This document shows, piece by piece, positions 34,301-42,813 of a stretch of 64,000 nt of DNA. The stretch is taken from contig CAJKGK010000002.1 in NCBI GenBank assembly GCA_905199445.1, positions 112,480-176,479 of the forward strand, in the 5' to 3' direction. The translations under genes were made by a program, and so were the position numbers. Source of the DNA: an uncultured Lachnospiraceae bacterium (GTDB lineage: Bacteria > Bacillota > Clostridia > Lachnospirales > Lachnospiraceae). The first letter of the stretch is position 1, and every line of letters begins with the position of its first letter. The notes beneath the pieces are model-generated. The model did not search any database. It was not told the DNA's origin and saw nothing but the letters and a program-made list of their open reading frames with translations.

Positions 34301-34453
34301 GAGAAGACAGAGGCTACGGTAAAGGTCAATGAAGCGCAGATTAAATCTGAGGTTATGGCTGATGCTGTTGTTTATAAAAATACCGAAGGTTATGTTAAAG
34401 AATGGAATATTAACGGTGAAACGGTAACTCTTGGTGTTGCCCGTCTTAGTTGA
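31340..34453 (+). CDS. ileS: Isoleucyl-tRNA synthetase, long (IleRS2-like) type
   Basis: 1037 residues, class I synthetase charging tRNA-Ile. The HIGH motif is at residues 55-58 in GPPTANGKPHIGHVLTR and the KMSKS motif begins near residue 588 (QKMSKSKGNAVDP). The editing domain (CP1) has WTTTPWTLPSN. The length and the segment GPPTANGKPHIGHVLTR fit the longer IleRS2/eukaryote-like branch, some members of which resist mupirocin; the shorter bacterial IleRS1 is about 930 residues. The start is GTG 31340, with AAAGGAGG seven bases upstream. It is controlled by the T-box leader. Confidence 0.96.
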   Translation: MYEKVTTNLNFVEREKNIEKFWSDHQIFEKSIESKASCPEFTFYDGPPTANGKPHIGHVLTRVIKDMIPRYKTMKGYQVPRKAGWDTHGLPVELEVEKMLGLDGKEQIEQYGLEPFIEHCKESVWKYKGMWEDFSETVGFWADMDHPYVTYHNDFIESEWWALKKIWEKGLLYKGYKIVPYCPRCGTPLSSHEVAQGYKDVKERSAVVRFKVKGEDAYILAWTTTPWTLPSNVALCVNPDETYVKVKKGDYTYYMAEALLDAILVEDYEVLEHYQGKELEYKEYEPLFPFVELKKKAYYVTCDTYVTLTDGTGVVHIAPAFGEDDSNVGRKYDLPFLQLVDGKGEMTAETPWAGVFCKKADPMVLEDLDQRGLLFSAPKFEHSYPHCWRCDTPLIYYARESWFIKMTAVKDDLIRNNHTINWIPESIGKGRFGDWLENVQDWGISRNRYWGTPLNIWECECGHQHAVGSIEELKAMSDNCPDDIELHRPYIDSVTIKCPHCGKQMHRVPEVIDCWFDSGSMPFAQHHYPFENEDLFKAQFPADFISEAVDQTRGWFYSLLAISTLIFNKAPYKNVIVLGHVQDENGQKMSKSKGNAVDPFDALETYGADAIRWYFYINSAPWLPNRFHGKAVMEGQRKFMGTLWNTYAFFVLYANIDNFDATQYTLAYDKLGVMDKWLLSKLNSVVKAVDDDLGAYKIPEAARALQEFVDDMSNWYVRRSRERFWAKGMEQDKINAYMTLYTALVTICKAAAPMIPFMTEDIYQNLVRSIDKEAPESIHLCDFPQVHEAMIDKELEADMDLVLQVVVQGRACRNTANIKNRQPIGQMYIKANFELPEFFKAIIADELNVKKVDFTDDVSAFTSYTFKPQLRTLGPKFGKKLGAIRTMLSEIDGNRAMDELKCTGQLVLHIDGEDCVLFEEDLLIDAAQSEGYISDTDREVTVVLDTQLTPQLLEEGFVREVISKIQTMRKEAGFEVMDHITVYIDHSEKTEATVKVNEAQIKSEVMADAVVYKNTEGYVKEWNINGETVTLGVARLS

Positions 34454-34467
34454 AAGGAGCTTTTAAA

Positions 34468-36963
34468 GTGAAATCACAGGAAGCAGTAGCTGCAGAAAAT
34501 AAAAAGTTCGACAAGACTGCCTTTAAAAAGGCGATTTTGGAAAATGTCAAGGTGACTTTCAGAAAAACGATTGAAAATGCAACTCAGCAGGAAATTTTCC
34601 AGGCTGTGGCTCTTGCGGCCAAGGATATGATTATTGACCAGTGGATTGCCACGCATAAAGAATATGCAAAGCAGGATGCAAAATGTCTGTATTATTTATC
34701 CATGGAATTTTTAACCGGCCGTGCCCTTGGAAACAATCTAATTAATCTTTGCTGCTATGAGGAAGTGGCCCAGGTTCTTGAGGAGCTGGGCTGCGATATC
34801 AATGTGATTGAAGACCAGGAACCGGATGCTGCTTTAGGCAACGGTGGCCTGGGACGTCTGGCGGCGTGCTTTATTGAATCTCTTTCAACATTGGGATACC
34901 CGGCCTATGGCTGTGGTATCCGGTATAAATACGGAATGTTCAAGCAGAAAATCGAAAACGGTTATCAGGTGGAAGTCCCTGATAATTGGCTTAAAAACGG
35001 CAATCCGTTTGAGATTAAACGTCCCGAGTACAGACAGACCGTTAAATTCGGCGGTTATGTGCGTACCGTATGGGATGATCAGGCTCATAAAAACCGTTTT
35101 ATTCAGACCGATTACCAGGCTGTCTATGCGGTGCCTTACGATCTGCCTGTTGTAGGTTACAATAATAATGTGGTGAATTCCCTGAGAATCTGGGATGCAG
35201 AACCTATTGTGGAGTTTAACCTGGATTCTTTTGACAAGGGGAATTATTTAAAGGCTGTTGAGCAGGAAAATCTGGCGAAAAACATTGTGGAGGTCCTTTA
35301 CCCTAATGATAATCATTACAGTGGCAAGGAACTTCGCCTGAAACAGCAGTATTTCTTCGTCTCTGCCAGTCTTCAGCGGGCGATTGCCAAATATAAGGAA
35401 AATCACGATGATATTCATAAACTGTATGAAAAGGTATGCTTCCAGATGAATGATACCCATCCAACAGTGGCTGTACCTGAGCTGATGCGTATTCTTGTGG
35501 ATGAGGAGGATTTGGAATGGGATGAGGCATGGGATATTACAACAAAATGCTGTGCCTACACCAATCATACCATTATGGCCGAGGCCTTGGAAAAATGGCC
35601 GGTGGATTTGTTTGTACGTCTTCTTCCTCGAGTTTACCAGATTGTCGAGGAAATTAACCGCCGTTTTGTCCTTCAGATTGAGGAACGTTATCCCAATAAT
35701 CCTCAGCAGTATGAAAAAGTGAAAAGCATGGCTATTATTTATGAGGGTCAGATCCGTATGGCCAATATGGCCATTGTGGGCGGTTTTTCTGTCAACGGTG
35801 TGGCCAGACTGCATACAGAAATCCTGGAAAAAAGAGAGCTGAAGGATTTTTATGAGCTGATGCCTGAAAAATTTAATAATAAGACAAACGGCATTACTCA
35901 GCGCCGCTTCCTGCTTCATGCCAATCCGCTTCAGGCGGCCTGGGTTACTGAAAAAATCGGCACAAATGCATGGATTACAGATCTGCCTCAGATTAAGGCG
36001 CTGGAAAAATATGCAACAGATCCAAAGGCGCAGAAGGAATTCCTTGAAATCAAATACCAGAATAAGCTGCGTCTGGCAAAATACATTAAAGAACACAACG
36101 GCATTGATGTGGATCCTAATTCTATTTTTGATGTTCAGGTTAAACGTCTTCATGAATATAAACGTCAGCTGATGAATATTTTACATGTGATGTATTTGTA
36201 TAACAAGCTGAAAGCAAACCCGAATATGGATTTCTATCCAACTACATTCATTTTTGGTGCAAAGGCTGCCGCAGGCTATAAACGGGCAAAGGAAACCATA
36301 AAGCTGATTAATTCTGTGGCCGATGTGATTAACAATGATCCGTCTATTAACGGAAAGATTAAGGTTGTGTTTATCGAAAACTACCGGGTGTCCAATGCGG
36401 AGATTATCTTTGCAGCCAGTGATGTATCCGAGCAGATTTCCACTGCAAGTAAGGAAGCATCTGGCACAGGAAACATGAAGTTTATGTTAAACGGTGCTGT
36501 GACCATCGGTACAATGGATGGTGCCAATGTGGAGATTGTCGAAGAAGTGGGCCAGGAAAATGCTTTTATTTTCGGTATGTCTTCGGATGAGGTCATGGCT
36601 TATGAGGCCAATGGCGGTTACAATCCCTATGATATTTATAATAATGATCCGGAAATCCGCGGAGTTTTAGAACAGCTGGTGGATGGAACCTATTCCAGAG
36701 AAGGCGATCTGTTTAATGAGATTTATACATCTTTACTTCGGGGTACAGGCTATGACCGTCCGGATGTTTACTTCAGTCTGAAAGATTTCCGCTCTTATGC
36801 ACAGGCACAGGCCCGCGTCAATAAGGCGTATCAGGATCGTTCGGCCTGGGCAAAGATGGCGATTATGAATATTGCACATGTAGGCAAATTCTCCTCTGAC
36901 CGTACGATCGAAGAGTATGTTCATGAAATCTGGCATCTGCAGAAGGTTAAGGTAACTTTATAA
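34468..36963 (+). CDS. glgP: Glycogen/starch phosphorylase
   Basis: 831 residues, GT35 family, releasing glucose-1-phosphate from alpha-1,4-glucans with pyridoxal phosphate. The cofactor lysine lies in KEASGTGNMKFMLNG, and the substrate region has EPDAALGNGGLGRLAACF and YGCGIRYKYGMFKQ. The start is GTG 34468, eight bases after GGAG; a TTG at 34450 inside the ileS stop region is less likely. The gene follows ileS by 14 bp, so it may share the T-box-controlled transcript, though no functional link is evident. Confidence 0.95.
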   Translation: MKSQEAVAAENKKFDKTAFKKAILENVKVTFRKTIENATQQEIFQAVALAAKDMIIDQWIATHKEYAKQDAKCLYYLSMEFLTGRALGNNLINLCCYEEVAQVLEELGCDINVIEDQEPDAALGNGGLGRLAACFIESLSTLGYPAYGCGIRYKYGMFKQKIENGYQVEVPDNWLKNGNPFEIKRPEYRQTVKFGGYVRTVWDDQAHKNRFIQTDYQAVYAVPYDLPVVGYNNNVVNSLRIWDAEPIVEFNLDSFDKGNYLKAVEQENLAKNIVEVLYPNDNHYSGKELRLKQQYFFVSASLQRAIAKYKENHDDIHKLYEKVCFQMNDTHPTVAVPELMRILVDEEDLEWDEAWDITTKCCAYTNHTIMAEALEKWPVDLFVRLLPRVYQIVEEINRRFVLQIEERYPNNPQQYEKVKSMAIIYEGQIRMANMAIVGGFSVNGVARLHTEILEKRELKDFYELMPEKFNNKTNGITQRRFLLHANPLQAAWVTEKIGTNAWITDLPQIKALEKYATDPKAQKEFLEIKYQNKLRLAKYIKEHNGIDVDPNSIFDVQVKRLHEYKRQLMNILHVMYLYNKLKANPNMDFYPTTFIFGAKAAAGYKRAKETIKLINSVADVINNDPSINGKIKVVFIENYRVSNAEIIFAASDVSEQISTASKEASGTGNMKFMLNGAVTIGTMDGANVEIVEEVGQENAFIFGMSSDEVMAYEANGGYNPYDIYNNDPEIRGVLEQLVDGTYSREGDLFNEIYTSLLRGTGYDRPDVYFSLKDFRSYAQAQARVNKAYQDRSAWAKMAIMNIAHVGKFSSDRTIEEYVHEIWHLQKVKVTL

Positions 36964-37033
36964 AAAAGTATGATTATAAATATAAAAAGCTGTGAAAACG
37001 GTGGGTGTCTGTGTTATTATTTTTATAGCCGAC

Positions 37034-37056
37034 AAAGCTGTTTTTACAGCTTTTTA
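37034..37056 (+). terminator. Terminator after glgP
   Basis: AAAGCTGT and ACAGCTTT form a short stem with a TTTT loop and a T-tract. An additional AAAAAGCTGT at 36981 could pair with the same right arm. Confidence 0.65.
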
Positions 37057-37123
37057 TGGTATTGGCGGGACGGTATGTTGTTCCCGTCTTTGCCGGAGAT
37101 CGGCTGAGAAAGGACGGCATTAA

Positions 37124-37891
37124 ATGAGGAATATAAAATTAATCATTGAATATGATGGCAGCCGTTATGACGGCTGGCAGCGCCTTGGTAAGGACAGCGG
37201 GAAACATACGATTCAGGGAAAAATCGAGGAGGTGCTGGGAAGGATGACCGGTGAGCCGATCACGATCATCGGTTCAGGGCGAACGGATGCAGGGGTGCAC
37301 GCCTATGCCCAGGTTGCCAATTTTCATACCCATTCTGGGATGACTTGTCTGGAAATGAAGCATTATCTGAATCATTATCTTCCAATGGACATTGGGGTGC
37401 TCCAGGTCGATGAGGTCGGCGAGCGTTTTCATAGCCGCCTCAATGCTGTATCCAAGAAATATCTGTACAGAATCGGGATCAGCGAAGTTCCCTGTGTTTT
37501 TGACAGAAAGTATACGTGGCATTGCCCGGAAGAACTTGATATAGACCGTATGAGACAGGCGGCAGCATATTTTGTGGGGCGTCATGATTTTAAGGCATTT
37601 TCATCGGTTAAAAAGAAGGGAAAATCTACGGTGAGGGCAATTTATGATATTCATATTTCCAGGGATGACAAAGAGCTGCGTCTGATTTTTCACGGCAATG
37701 GTTTTTTGTATAATATGGTAAGGATTATGACAGGCACTTTGATTGCGGTTGGACGGGGCATGTGTGCACCGGAGGAGATTGTGCGGATATTTGAAAGCCG
37801 GGACCGCAGCCAGGCGCCAGCCATGGCACCGGCACAGGGGCTGTTTCTTTTGGAGGTGGCGTATGATAAAAATTCTGATTGTGGAAGATGA
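37124..37891 (+). CDS. truA: tRNA pseudouridine(38-40) synthase TruA
   Basis: 255 residues, isomerises uridines 38-40 of the tRNA anticodon arm. The catalytic aspartate lies in GRTDAGVHA. The opening NIKLIIEYDGSRYDGWQR and late NGFLYNMVRIMTGTLI are hallmark segments. The C-terminus overlaps the next gene: the response regulator starts at 37863, 29 bp before this stop, in a different frame, so the two are translated together. Confidence 0.95.
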   Translation: MRNIKLIIEYDGSRYDGWQRLGKDSGKHTIQGKIEEVLGRMTGEPITIIGSGRTDAGVHAYAQVANFHTHSGMTCLEMKHYLNHYLPMDIGVLQVDEVGERFHSRLNAVSKKYLYRIGISEVPCVFDRKYTWHCPEELDIDRMRQAAAYFVGRHDFKAFSSVKKKGKSTVRAIYDIHISRDDKELRLIFHGNGFLYNMVRIMTGTLIAVGRGMCAPEEIVRIFESRDRSQAPAMAPAQGLFLLEVAYDKNSDCGR

Positions 37892-38540
37892 TGCTATGAT
37901 TGCTTCCGGGCTGTCTTATGCGCTGGAGCAGGAAGGATATGAAGTTAAAACTGCGGACTGTGTGGCAGAGGCCCGCCAGGTCATTGACAGGGAAAACTTT
38001 TCAATGGCCATTTTGGATATTACCCTGCCCGACGGCACAGGATATGAGTTATGTAAACTGATTAAAAGCAGGACGGATCTGCCGATTTTATTTCTGACAG
38101 CCTGTGATGATGAAGTGAATGTGGTGATGGGGCTGGATATGGGGGCAGATGACTATGTAACAAAGCCTTTCAGAATCCGTGAACTGATTTCCAGAATTAA
38201 AACCATACTGCGCCGATACGGGCGTCGGCCGGATGAATCCAATGACTTTGTGATTAAAAATATCCGTGTGGATTTAAAAATGGCCAAGGTTTTTAGAGAT
38301 GGAAACCCGGTGGAGCTGACGGCAATGGAGTATCGCCTGCTGCTGACCATGATTAACCATAAGGGACAGGTACTGACCCGGAATCAGCTTTTGGAAGGCA
38401 TATGGGATGTGGCCGGTGATTTTGTCAATGATAATACACTGACTGTGTATATTAAACGGATCCGGGAAAAACTGGAAAATGATCCGGCCCATCCGGAGCT
38501 GATTCAGACCGTTCGCGGTATGGGCTATCGTTTTGGGTGA
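37863..38540 (+). CDS. OmpR-family response regulator
   Basis: 225 residues. Receiver with Asp52 in MAILDITLPDG and Lys in YVTKPF, then a winged-helix domain (LTAMEYRLLLTMINHKGQVLTRNQLLEGIW and the C-terminal ELIQTVRGMGYRFG). Start ATG 37863, with GGAGG upstream inside truA, avoids a meaningless N-terminal extension. It is followed by its sensor kinase after 13 bp. No dedicated target is evident; the next gene, a cation-diffusion transporter, is in the same direction. Confidence 0.94.
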   Translation: MIKILIVEDDAMIASGLSYALEQEGYEVKTADCVAEARQVIDRENFSMAILDITLPDGTGYELCKLIKSRTDLPILFLTACDDEVNVVMGLDMGADDYVTKPFRIRELISRIKTILRRYGRRPDESNDFVIKNIRVDLKMAKVFRDGNPVELTAMEYRLLLTMINHKGQVLTRNQLLEGIWDVAGDFVNDNTLTVYIKRIREKLENDPAHPELIQTVRGMGYRFG

Positions 38541-38553
38541 TGGGAGGCTTAAA

Positions 38554-39555
38554 ATGTTTAGAAACAAACCATTTATATCCATGATTTTGTTGTCCGGACT
38601 GCTTATTTTGGCTGCTTTTTGTCTGACCTTTGTTTTTCCAGGCTGTATGCGCCTGATGATGGTGGGGCTGGGGGTGGCTCTTGTGCTTGTCTTCGGAATT
38701 TATACCGGTGTGCGCTACATAAAAATACGGCAGATTGCCTATGACATTCATGGCTTTCAGAGGGGGAAAAAACGACTGGATCTGGAGAGCTATGAGGAGG
38801 GGGAATTAAGCTATCTGTGTTCAGAGGTGGATAAACTTTGTGTGAAGCTGACGGAGCAGGCTCAGCTTTTAAAAGCCGATAAAAAATACCTGGCCAATGC
38901 AATTTCCGATATTTCTCATCAACTGAAAACGCCTTTGACATCCATGAGTATGATGGCAGATTTCCTCAAGGATGACGGGCTTAGTGAGGAAAAACGATGT
39001 GAATTTGCGGGAAACATTCAGATTCAGCTGTCCAGGATCGAGTGGCTTGTCTCGGCACTTTTAAAAATGGCCCGGCTGGATGCAGGGACGGTACAGCTGA
39101 AGCAAAACAAGGTGCCGGTAAAAAAAATGATCAAAAAGGCTTCGGCGCATCTTCTTATTCCTATGGAGCTTAAAAATCAGCAACTGGTTATTGAATGTGA
39201 TGAAAACTGTATCATAGAGTGCGATCTGGATTGGACCAGCGAGGCACTGGCCAATATACTTAAAAACTGCATTGAGCATATGGATTCTGGAAAAATTCTG
39301 AAAGTTTCGGTTTCGGATAACAGTTTGTATATTCTTATAACAATTCAGGATCAGGGCTGCGGTATATGCAGTGAGGACCTTCCTCATATTTTTGAGCGCT
39401 TTTATAAAGGCAGGAATTCTGCTTCTGAGAGTGTGGGGATCGGCCTGGCTATGGCCAGACAGATTATCCACGAACAAAACGGGGATATTGGCGTGGAGAG
39501 TGTTGTTGGGCAGGGAACCACATTTACAGTGAAGTTTTATAAAAATAATATTTAA
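38554..39555 (+). CDS. Two-component sensor histidine kinase
   Basis: 333 residues. Two close N-terminal membrane segments (about 8-28 and 33-53) leave almost no extracytoplasmic loop, so the signal is likely sensed in the membrane or through a partner protein. HisKA holds phospho-acceptor His122 in SDISHQLKTP, and HATPase has ILKNCIEH, IQDQGCGI and SVGIGLAMA. Start ATG 38554 follows GGGAGG by six bases. The short loop resembles intramembrane-sensing kinases that respond through an ABC transporter, but none is adjacent here. Confidence 0.92.
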   Translation: MFRNKPFISMILLSGLLILAAFCLTFVFPGCMRLMMVGLGVALVLVFGIYTGVRYIKIRQIAYDIHGFQRGKKRLDLESYEEGELSYLCSEVDKLCVKLTEQAQLLKADKKYLANAISDISHQLKTPLTSMSMMADFLKDDGLSEEKRCEFAGNIQIQLSRIEWLVSALLKMARLDAGTVQLKQNKVPVKKMIKKASAHLLIPMELKNQQLVIECDENCIIECDLDWTSEALANILKNCIEHMDSGKILKVSVSDNSLYILITIQDQGCGICSEDLPHIFERFYKGRNSASESVGIGLAMARQIIHEQNGDIGVESVVGQGTTFTVKFYKNNI

Positions 39556-39571
39556 TTGGAGGTTGAAAGAA

Positions 39572-40750
39572 ATGACAGATTTGCTTGTGCGCCTGTTTGT
39601 CAGGGACTATGAGCATATAGAAAATGAAAAGGTACGAACTGCCTATGGTGTGCTGGCCAGCCTGGTAGGTATTATTTGTAATTGCCTGCTGTTTGTCGTT
39701 AAGGCAGTGATTGGTACCTTGCTGGGAAGTATTGCGGTTGTGGCAGATGCCTTTAATAATTTATCCGATGCTTTTTCTTCGATTATATCGTTTATTGGTG
39801 TAAAACTGGCCAGCAGGCCTGCGGATCAAGAACATCCTTTTGGACATGGACGTTATGAGTATATTGCCGCTTTTATTGTTGCATTTATGGTGATTCAGGT
39901 GGGTTTTACGTTTGTGAAAAGCTCTCTGGATAAAATTTTTCATCCAGAAGCATTAATCTTTAGTGGAATTTCTGTTTTGATTTTGCTTCTGTCTATTGCT
40001 GTTAAGCTGTGGCTGGGACTGTTTAACCGCAGACTGGGAAAACGGATCAACTCCACGGTGATGAAGGCAACGGCCGCAGATGCCATCGGGGATGTGATTA
40101 CAACATCTGCGACCGTGGTTTCTATTTTGATTTTCCGTATTTTCGGGCTGAATATCGACGGGTTTGTAGGGCTGGTGGTGGCTTTGGTTGTCATCTGGGC
40201 CGGAATCGGTATTGCCAGAGATACGATTCGCCCTTTGCTGGGGGAGACGCCGTCACCGGAAGTTTACAATATGCTTAAGGAAAAGGTGGAGTCTTATGAA
40301 GGCATTATCGGTTCCCATGATTTGATTGTCCATAACTATGGACCTACAAAAAGTATGGCGACGATTCATGCAGAGGTGCGCAGCGATGTGAATATCGAAG
40401 TTTCCCATGAACTGATTGATCGTATTGAGCGGGAAGTGACAAGAGAAACCGGTATTTTTCTTGTGATTCATATGGATCCTGTGGATGTGGACAATGAAAA
40501 TGTGAGCCGTTACCGTACAGAGGTTTATCGCCTGATTCGTGAAATGGATCCCGCTGTCAGTGCTCATGATTTCCGGCTTGTGGCAGGTGAACTTCAGATG
40601 AATCTGATTTTTGATATTGTTGTTCCGTATGCTTATAGTATTGAGAAAACCCATCAGTTTATTGTCGATCTGGAAAAAAACATACAAAAATATGATGCCA
40701 GATGTCAGTGTGTCATTACAATCGATCACAGCTACAGTCCTGAGACTTAG
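39572..40750 (+). CDS. Cation diffusion facilitator (Zn2+/Fe2+/Mn2+ efflux) transporter
   Basis: 392 residues, six membrane helices. Metal-site motifs DAFNNLSDAFSS in helix 2 (D-N-x-x-D pattern) and ADAIGDVITT in helix 5 are present, followed by a cytoplasmic dimerisation domain (from about residue 210) and an extra C-terminal segment. HPFGHGRYEY is the conserved loop. It exports divalent metal in exchange for protons. Start ATG 39572 was preferred to TTG 39563 because GGAGG is nine bases upstream. The 16-bp gap to the kinase suggests cotranscription. Confidence 0.93.
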   Translation: MTDLLVRLFVRDYEHIENEKVRTAYGVLASLVGIICNCLLFVVKAVIGTLLGSIAVVADAFNNLSDAFSSIISFIGVKLASRPADQEHPFGHGRYEYIAAFIVAFMVIQVGFTFVKSSLDKIFHPEALIFSGISVLILLLSIAVKLWLGLFNRRLGKRINSTVMKATAADAIGDVITTSATVVSILIFRIFGLNIDGFVGLVVALVVIWAGIGIARDTIRPLLGETPSPEVYNMLKEKVESYEGIIGSHDLIVHNYGPTKSMATIHAEVRSDVNIEVSHELIDRIEREVTRETGIFLVIHMDPVDVDNENVSRYRTEVYRLIREMDPAVSAHDFRLVAGELQMNLIFDIVVPYAYSIEKTHQFIVDLEKNIQKYDARCQCVITIDHSYSPET

Positions 40751-40816
40751 AAAATTGTATCAATCCAATATAAATTAAGGAAAATAAAAAAAATTAAAAA
40801 AATTTCAAAAAAGGGG

Positions 40817-40844
40817 TTGCATTTTTTCGGGAAGATGATATAAT
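40817..40844 (+). promoter_or_regulatory. Promoter of tRNA-Gln
   Basis: TTGCAT (40817-40822), 16-bp spacer, TATAAT (40839-40844), 20 bp before the tRNA. Confidence 0.75.
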
Positions 40845-40864
40845 AACCATTGTCAACAGGACAG

Positions 40865-40936
40865 TGGGCTGTCGCCAAATGGCAAGGCACAGGATTCTGA
40901 CTCCTGCATTTGAAGGTTCGAGTCCTTCCAGCCCAG
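40865..40936 (+). tRNA. tRNA-Gln (anticodon CTG)
   Basis: 72-base cloverleaf. The acceptor arm TGGGCTG pairs with CAGCCCA, the anticodon stem CAGGA/TCCTG encloses loop TTCTGAC with anticodon CTG, and the T-arm has GGTTCGAGTCC. CCA is not encoded. It is a single-gene transcript with its own promoter and terminator. Confidence 0.95.
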
Positions 40937-40946
40937 TTTAATATTT

Positions 40947-40979
40947 AAGGCAGCTTATATATAAGCTGCCTTATTTTTA
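40947..40979 (+). terminator. Terminator of tRNA-Gln
   Basis: AAGGCAGCTTAT (40947-40958) pairs with ATAAGCTGCCTT (40961-40972), followed by ATTTTTA. The stretch 40980-41107 holds no other feature that I can support. Confidence 0.9.
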
Positions 40980-41107
40980 TGCGTATAAGCTGTTGTGAGC
41001 TTTTGTTTTATAAACCATAAATTTTCGTTATAAGGAATCGGTTTTGGGGACTTTTACGGAGGAGAAGCTGCCGGCTGGCCGATTTGGACAGGAAAGAGAG
41101 GAACATT

Positions 41108-41815
41108 ATGTATACCTGCAGGCGAAAGGTAACTTACAGTGAAATCAGCGCTCATGGACATGCAGATGGGGCTCAGATTATTCGGTATTTTCAGGACTGC
41201 TCCACATTTCAGTCTGAACAGCTGGGTGTGGGGATGGATTTTCTGGAAAAACATCATCATGTGTGGATATTAACGGCATGGCAGGTGCTTTTTAATCGAT
41301 TCCCTCAACTGGGAGAGACGATCGAAGCAGGAACCTGGGCTTATGATTTTGATGTCATGTATGGTTATCGAAATTTTATTTTAAAGGATGCACAGGAAAA
41401 TGAACTGGCCCGGGCAAATTCCCTTTGGGTGCTTGTGGACACGCATACCGGAAAACCAGTCAAAATAACAAAAGAGGATGTTCAGGCTTATGCATGTGAA
41501 ACACGTCTGGAGATGGACTATGCGCCCCGGAGAATCCGCCTGCCCAAGGTGTGGGAGCAAAGAGAACCGTTTCGGGTGACATTTAAAGATCTGGATACTA
41601 ATCAGCATGTAAATAATGCTCAGTACATCTCCATGATTCTTGATCAGCTGGATTGTACAGATGATCTGCATGAGCTGAGGGCTGAGTATAAAAAGCAGGC
41701 TGTTCTTGGGGATATAATTTATCCCAAGGTATGCCGTGAGGATGGGCGCAGTTATGTGGCACTGTGTGACCACCAGGACCATGTCTTTGTGGCGGCAGAA
41801 ATTAAATATAGATAA
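41108..41815 (+). CDS. Acyl-ACP thioesterase
   Basis: 235 residues, double hot-dog fold of the FatA/FatB-like family (PF01643), releasing free fatty acids from acyl carrier protein. The N-terminal half has YSEISAHGHADGAQIIRYFQDC, and the catalytic-like second half has FKDLDTNQHVNNAQYISMI, where Asn, His and Asp/Glu side chains act in catalysis. Start ATG 41108 follows GAGAGG by six bases; a longer frame from 41084 lacks support. It may supply fatty acids of set chain length. Confidence 0.9.
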   Translation: MYTCRRKVTYSEISAHGHADGAQIIRYFQDCSTFQSEQLGVGMDFLEKHHHVWILTAWQVLFNRFPQLGETIEAGTWAYDFDVMYGYRNFILKDAQENELARANSLWVLVDTHTGKPVKITKEDVQAYACETRLEMDYAPRRIRLPKVWEQREPFRVTFKDLDTNQHVNNAQYISMILDQLDCTDDLHELRAEYKKQAVLGDIIYPKVCREDGRSYVALCDHQDHVFVAAEIKYR

Positions 41816-41838
41816 TATTGGCTATAGGAGATTGAGTG

Positions 41839-42684
41839 ATGATTCGTTTAGGTGAAAAACAGAAATTAAAAATTACAAGAAAAAAGGATTTTGGGGTTTA
41901 TCTTTCCGCTATGGATGAAAACGGCGGGGAGGGCGTTTTGCTTCCGGCCAAAGAAGTGCCTGAAGGGGCTTTGGTTGGCGATACACTGGATGTGTTTATT
42001 TACAGAGATTCCAGTGACCGTTTGATTGCAACCACTGCAGATCCTGCACTCTGCCTGGGACAGACTGCGCTGCTTCAGGTGCGCCAGGTAACAAAAATCG
42101 GTGCGTTTTTGGACTGGGGTCTGCCAAAAGACCTGCTTCTTCCGTTTAAAGAACAGACAACAAGAGTGGCGGAGGGTAAAAGTTATCTGTGTGCTTTATA
42201 TATCGATAAAAGCAACCGTTTGTGTGCGACTATGAAAATTTATGAATATCTGAGCTGTGACTGTGATTATAAAAAAGATGATCATGTCACAGGATATATT
42301 TATCAGATCCATCCGACATATGGTGCTTTTGTGGCCATTGACGGCCGTTATCATGGTATGGTTCCAAAGAAGGATTTCTTTGGCCGTCATAGCGTGGGAG
42401 ACTGCGTGCATGCCCGCGTGACAAATGTGCGTCCGGATGGTAAGCTGGAACTGAGTCTGAGGGAAAAAATTCAGTTTCAGATGGATATTGATGCGGAAAA
42501 GGTTATGGAAATCATCGACAGCTATGACGGCGTGCTGCCATTTACAGAAAAAGCCTCGCCGGAAGTTATTGAACGGGAAACCGGAATGAGTAAGGCTGCC
42601 TTTAAAAGAGCTGTTGGCCGTCTTTTGAAGAACGGAAAAATTGAAATTATACAGGGTAAGATCCGAATCGCTACAGAAGATTAA
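41839..42684 (+). CDS. CvfB-like S1-domain RNA-binding protein
   Basis: 281 residues with consecutive S1-type OB domains (ITRKKDFGVYLSAM, VRQVTKIGAFLDWGLPKDLLLPF, GYIYQIHPTYGAFVAIDGRYHGMVPK) and a C-terminal winged helix (MSKAAFKRAVGRLLKNGKIEI), the arrangement of CvfB, which affects RNA handling and virulence in Firmicutes. Start ATG 41839 is eight bases after AGGAG, preferred to GTG 41836. It follows the thioesterase gene by 23 bp. Confidence 0.9.
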   Translation: MIRLGEKQKLKITRKKDFGVYLSAMDENGGEGVLLPAKEVPEGALVGDTLDVFIYRDSSDRLIATTADPALCLGQTALLQVRQVTKIGAFLDWGLPKDLLLPFKEQTTRVAEGKSYLCALYIDKSNRLCATMKIYEYLSCDCDYKKDDHVTGYIYQIHPTYGAFVAIDGRYHGMVPKKDFFGRHSVGDCVHARVTNVRPDGKLELSLREKIQFQMDIDAEKVMEIIDSYDGVLPFTEKASPEVIERETGMSKAAFKRAVGRLLKNGKIEIIQGKIRIATED

Positions 42685-42733
42685 ACTATTACAAAGATGG
42701 GATAAATATGTTACAAAATGTTTACGGATTTTG

Positions 42734-42785
42734 TTGACAAATTTAACGACCATTGTTATAATTAGATTTGTAACAAATTTGTAAT
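42734..42785 (+). promoter_or_regulatory. Promoter of the wall hydrolase gene with a WalR-type box
   Basis: TTGACA (42734-42739), 17-bp spacer, TATAAT (42757-42762). TGTAAC-AAATT-TGTAAT (42769-42785) matches the WalR (YycF) consensus TGTWAH-N5-TGTWAH exactly and lies at the expected transcription start, the position where WalR represses in Bacillus. Confidence 0.65.
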
Positions 42786-42813
42786 AAATGTAGATGAGAA
42801 ATGGTGATTATAA

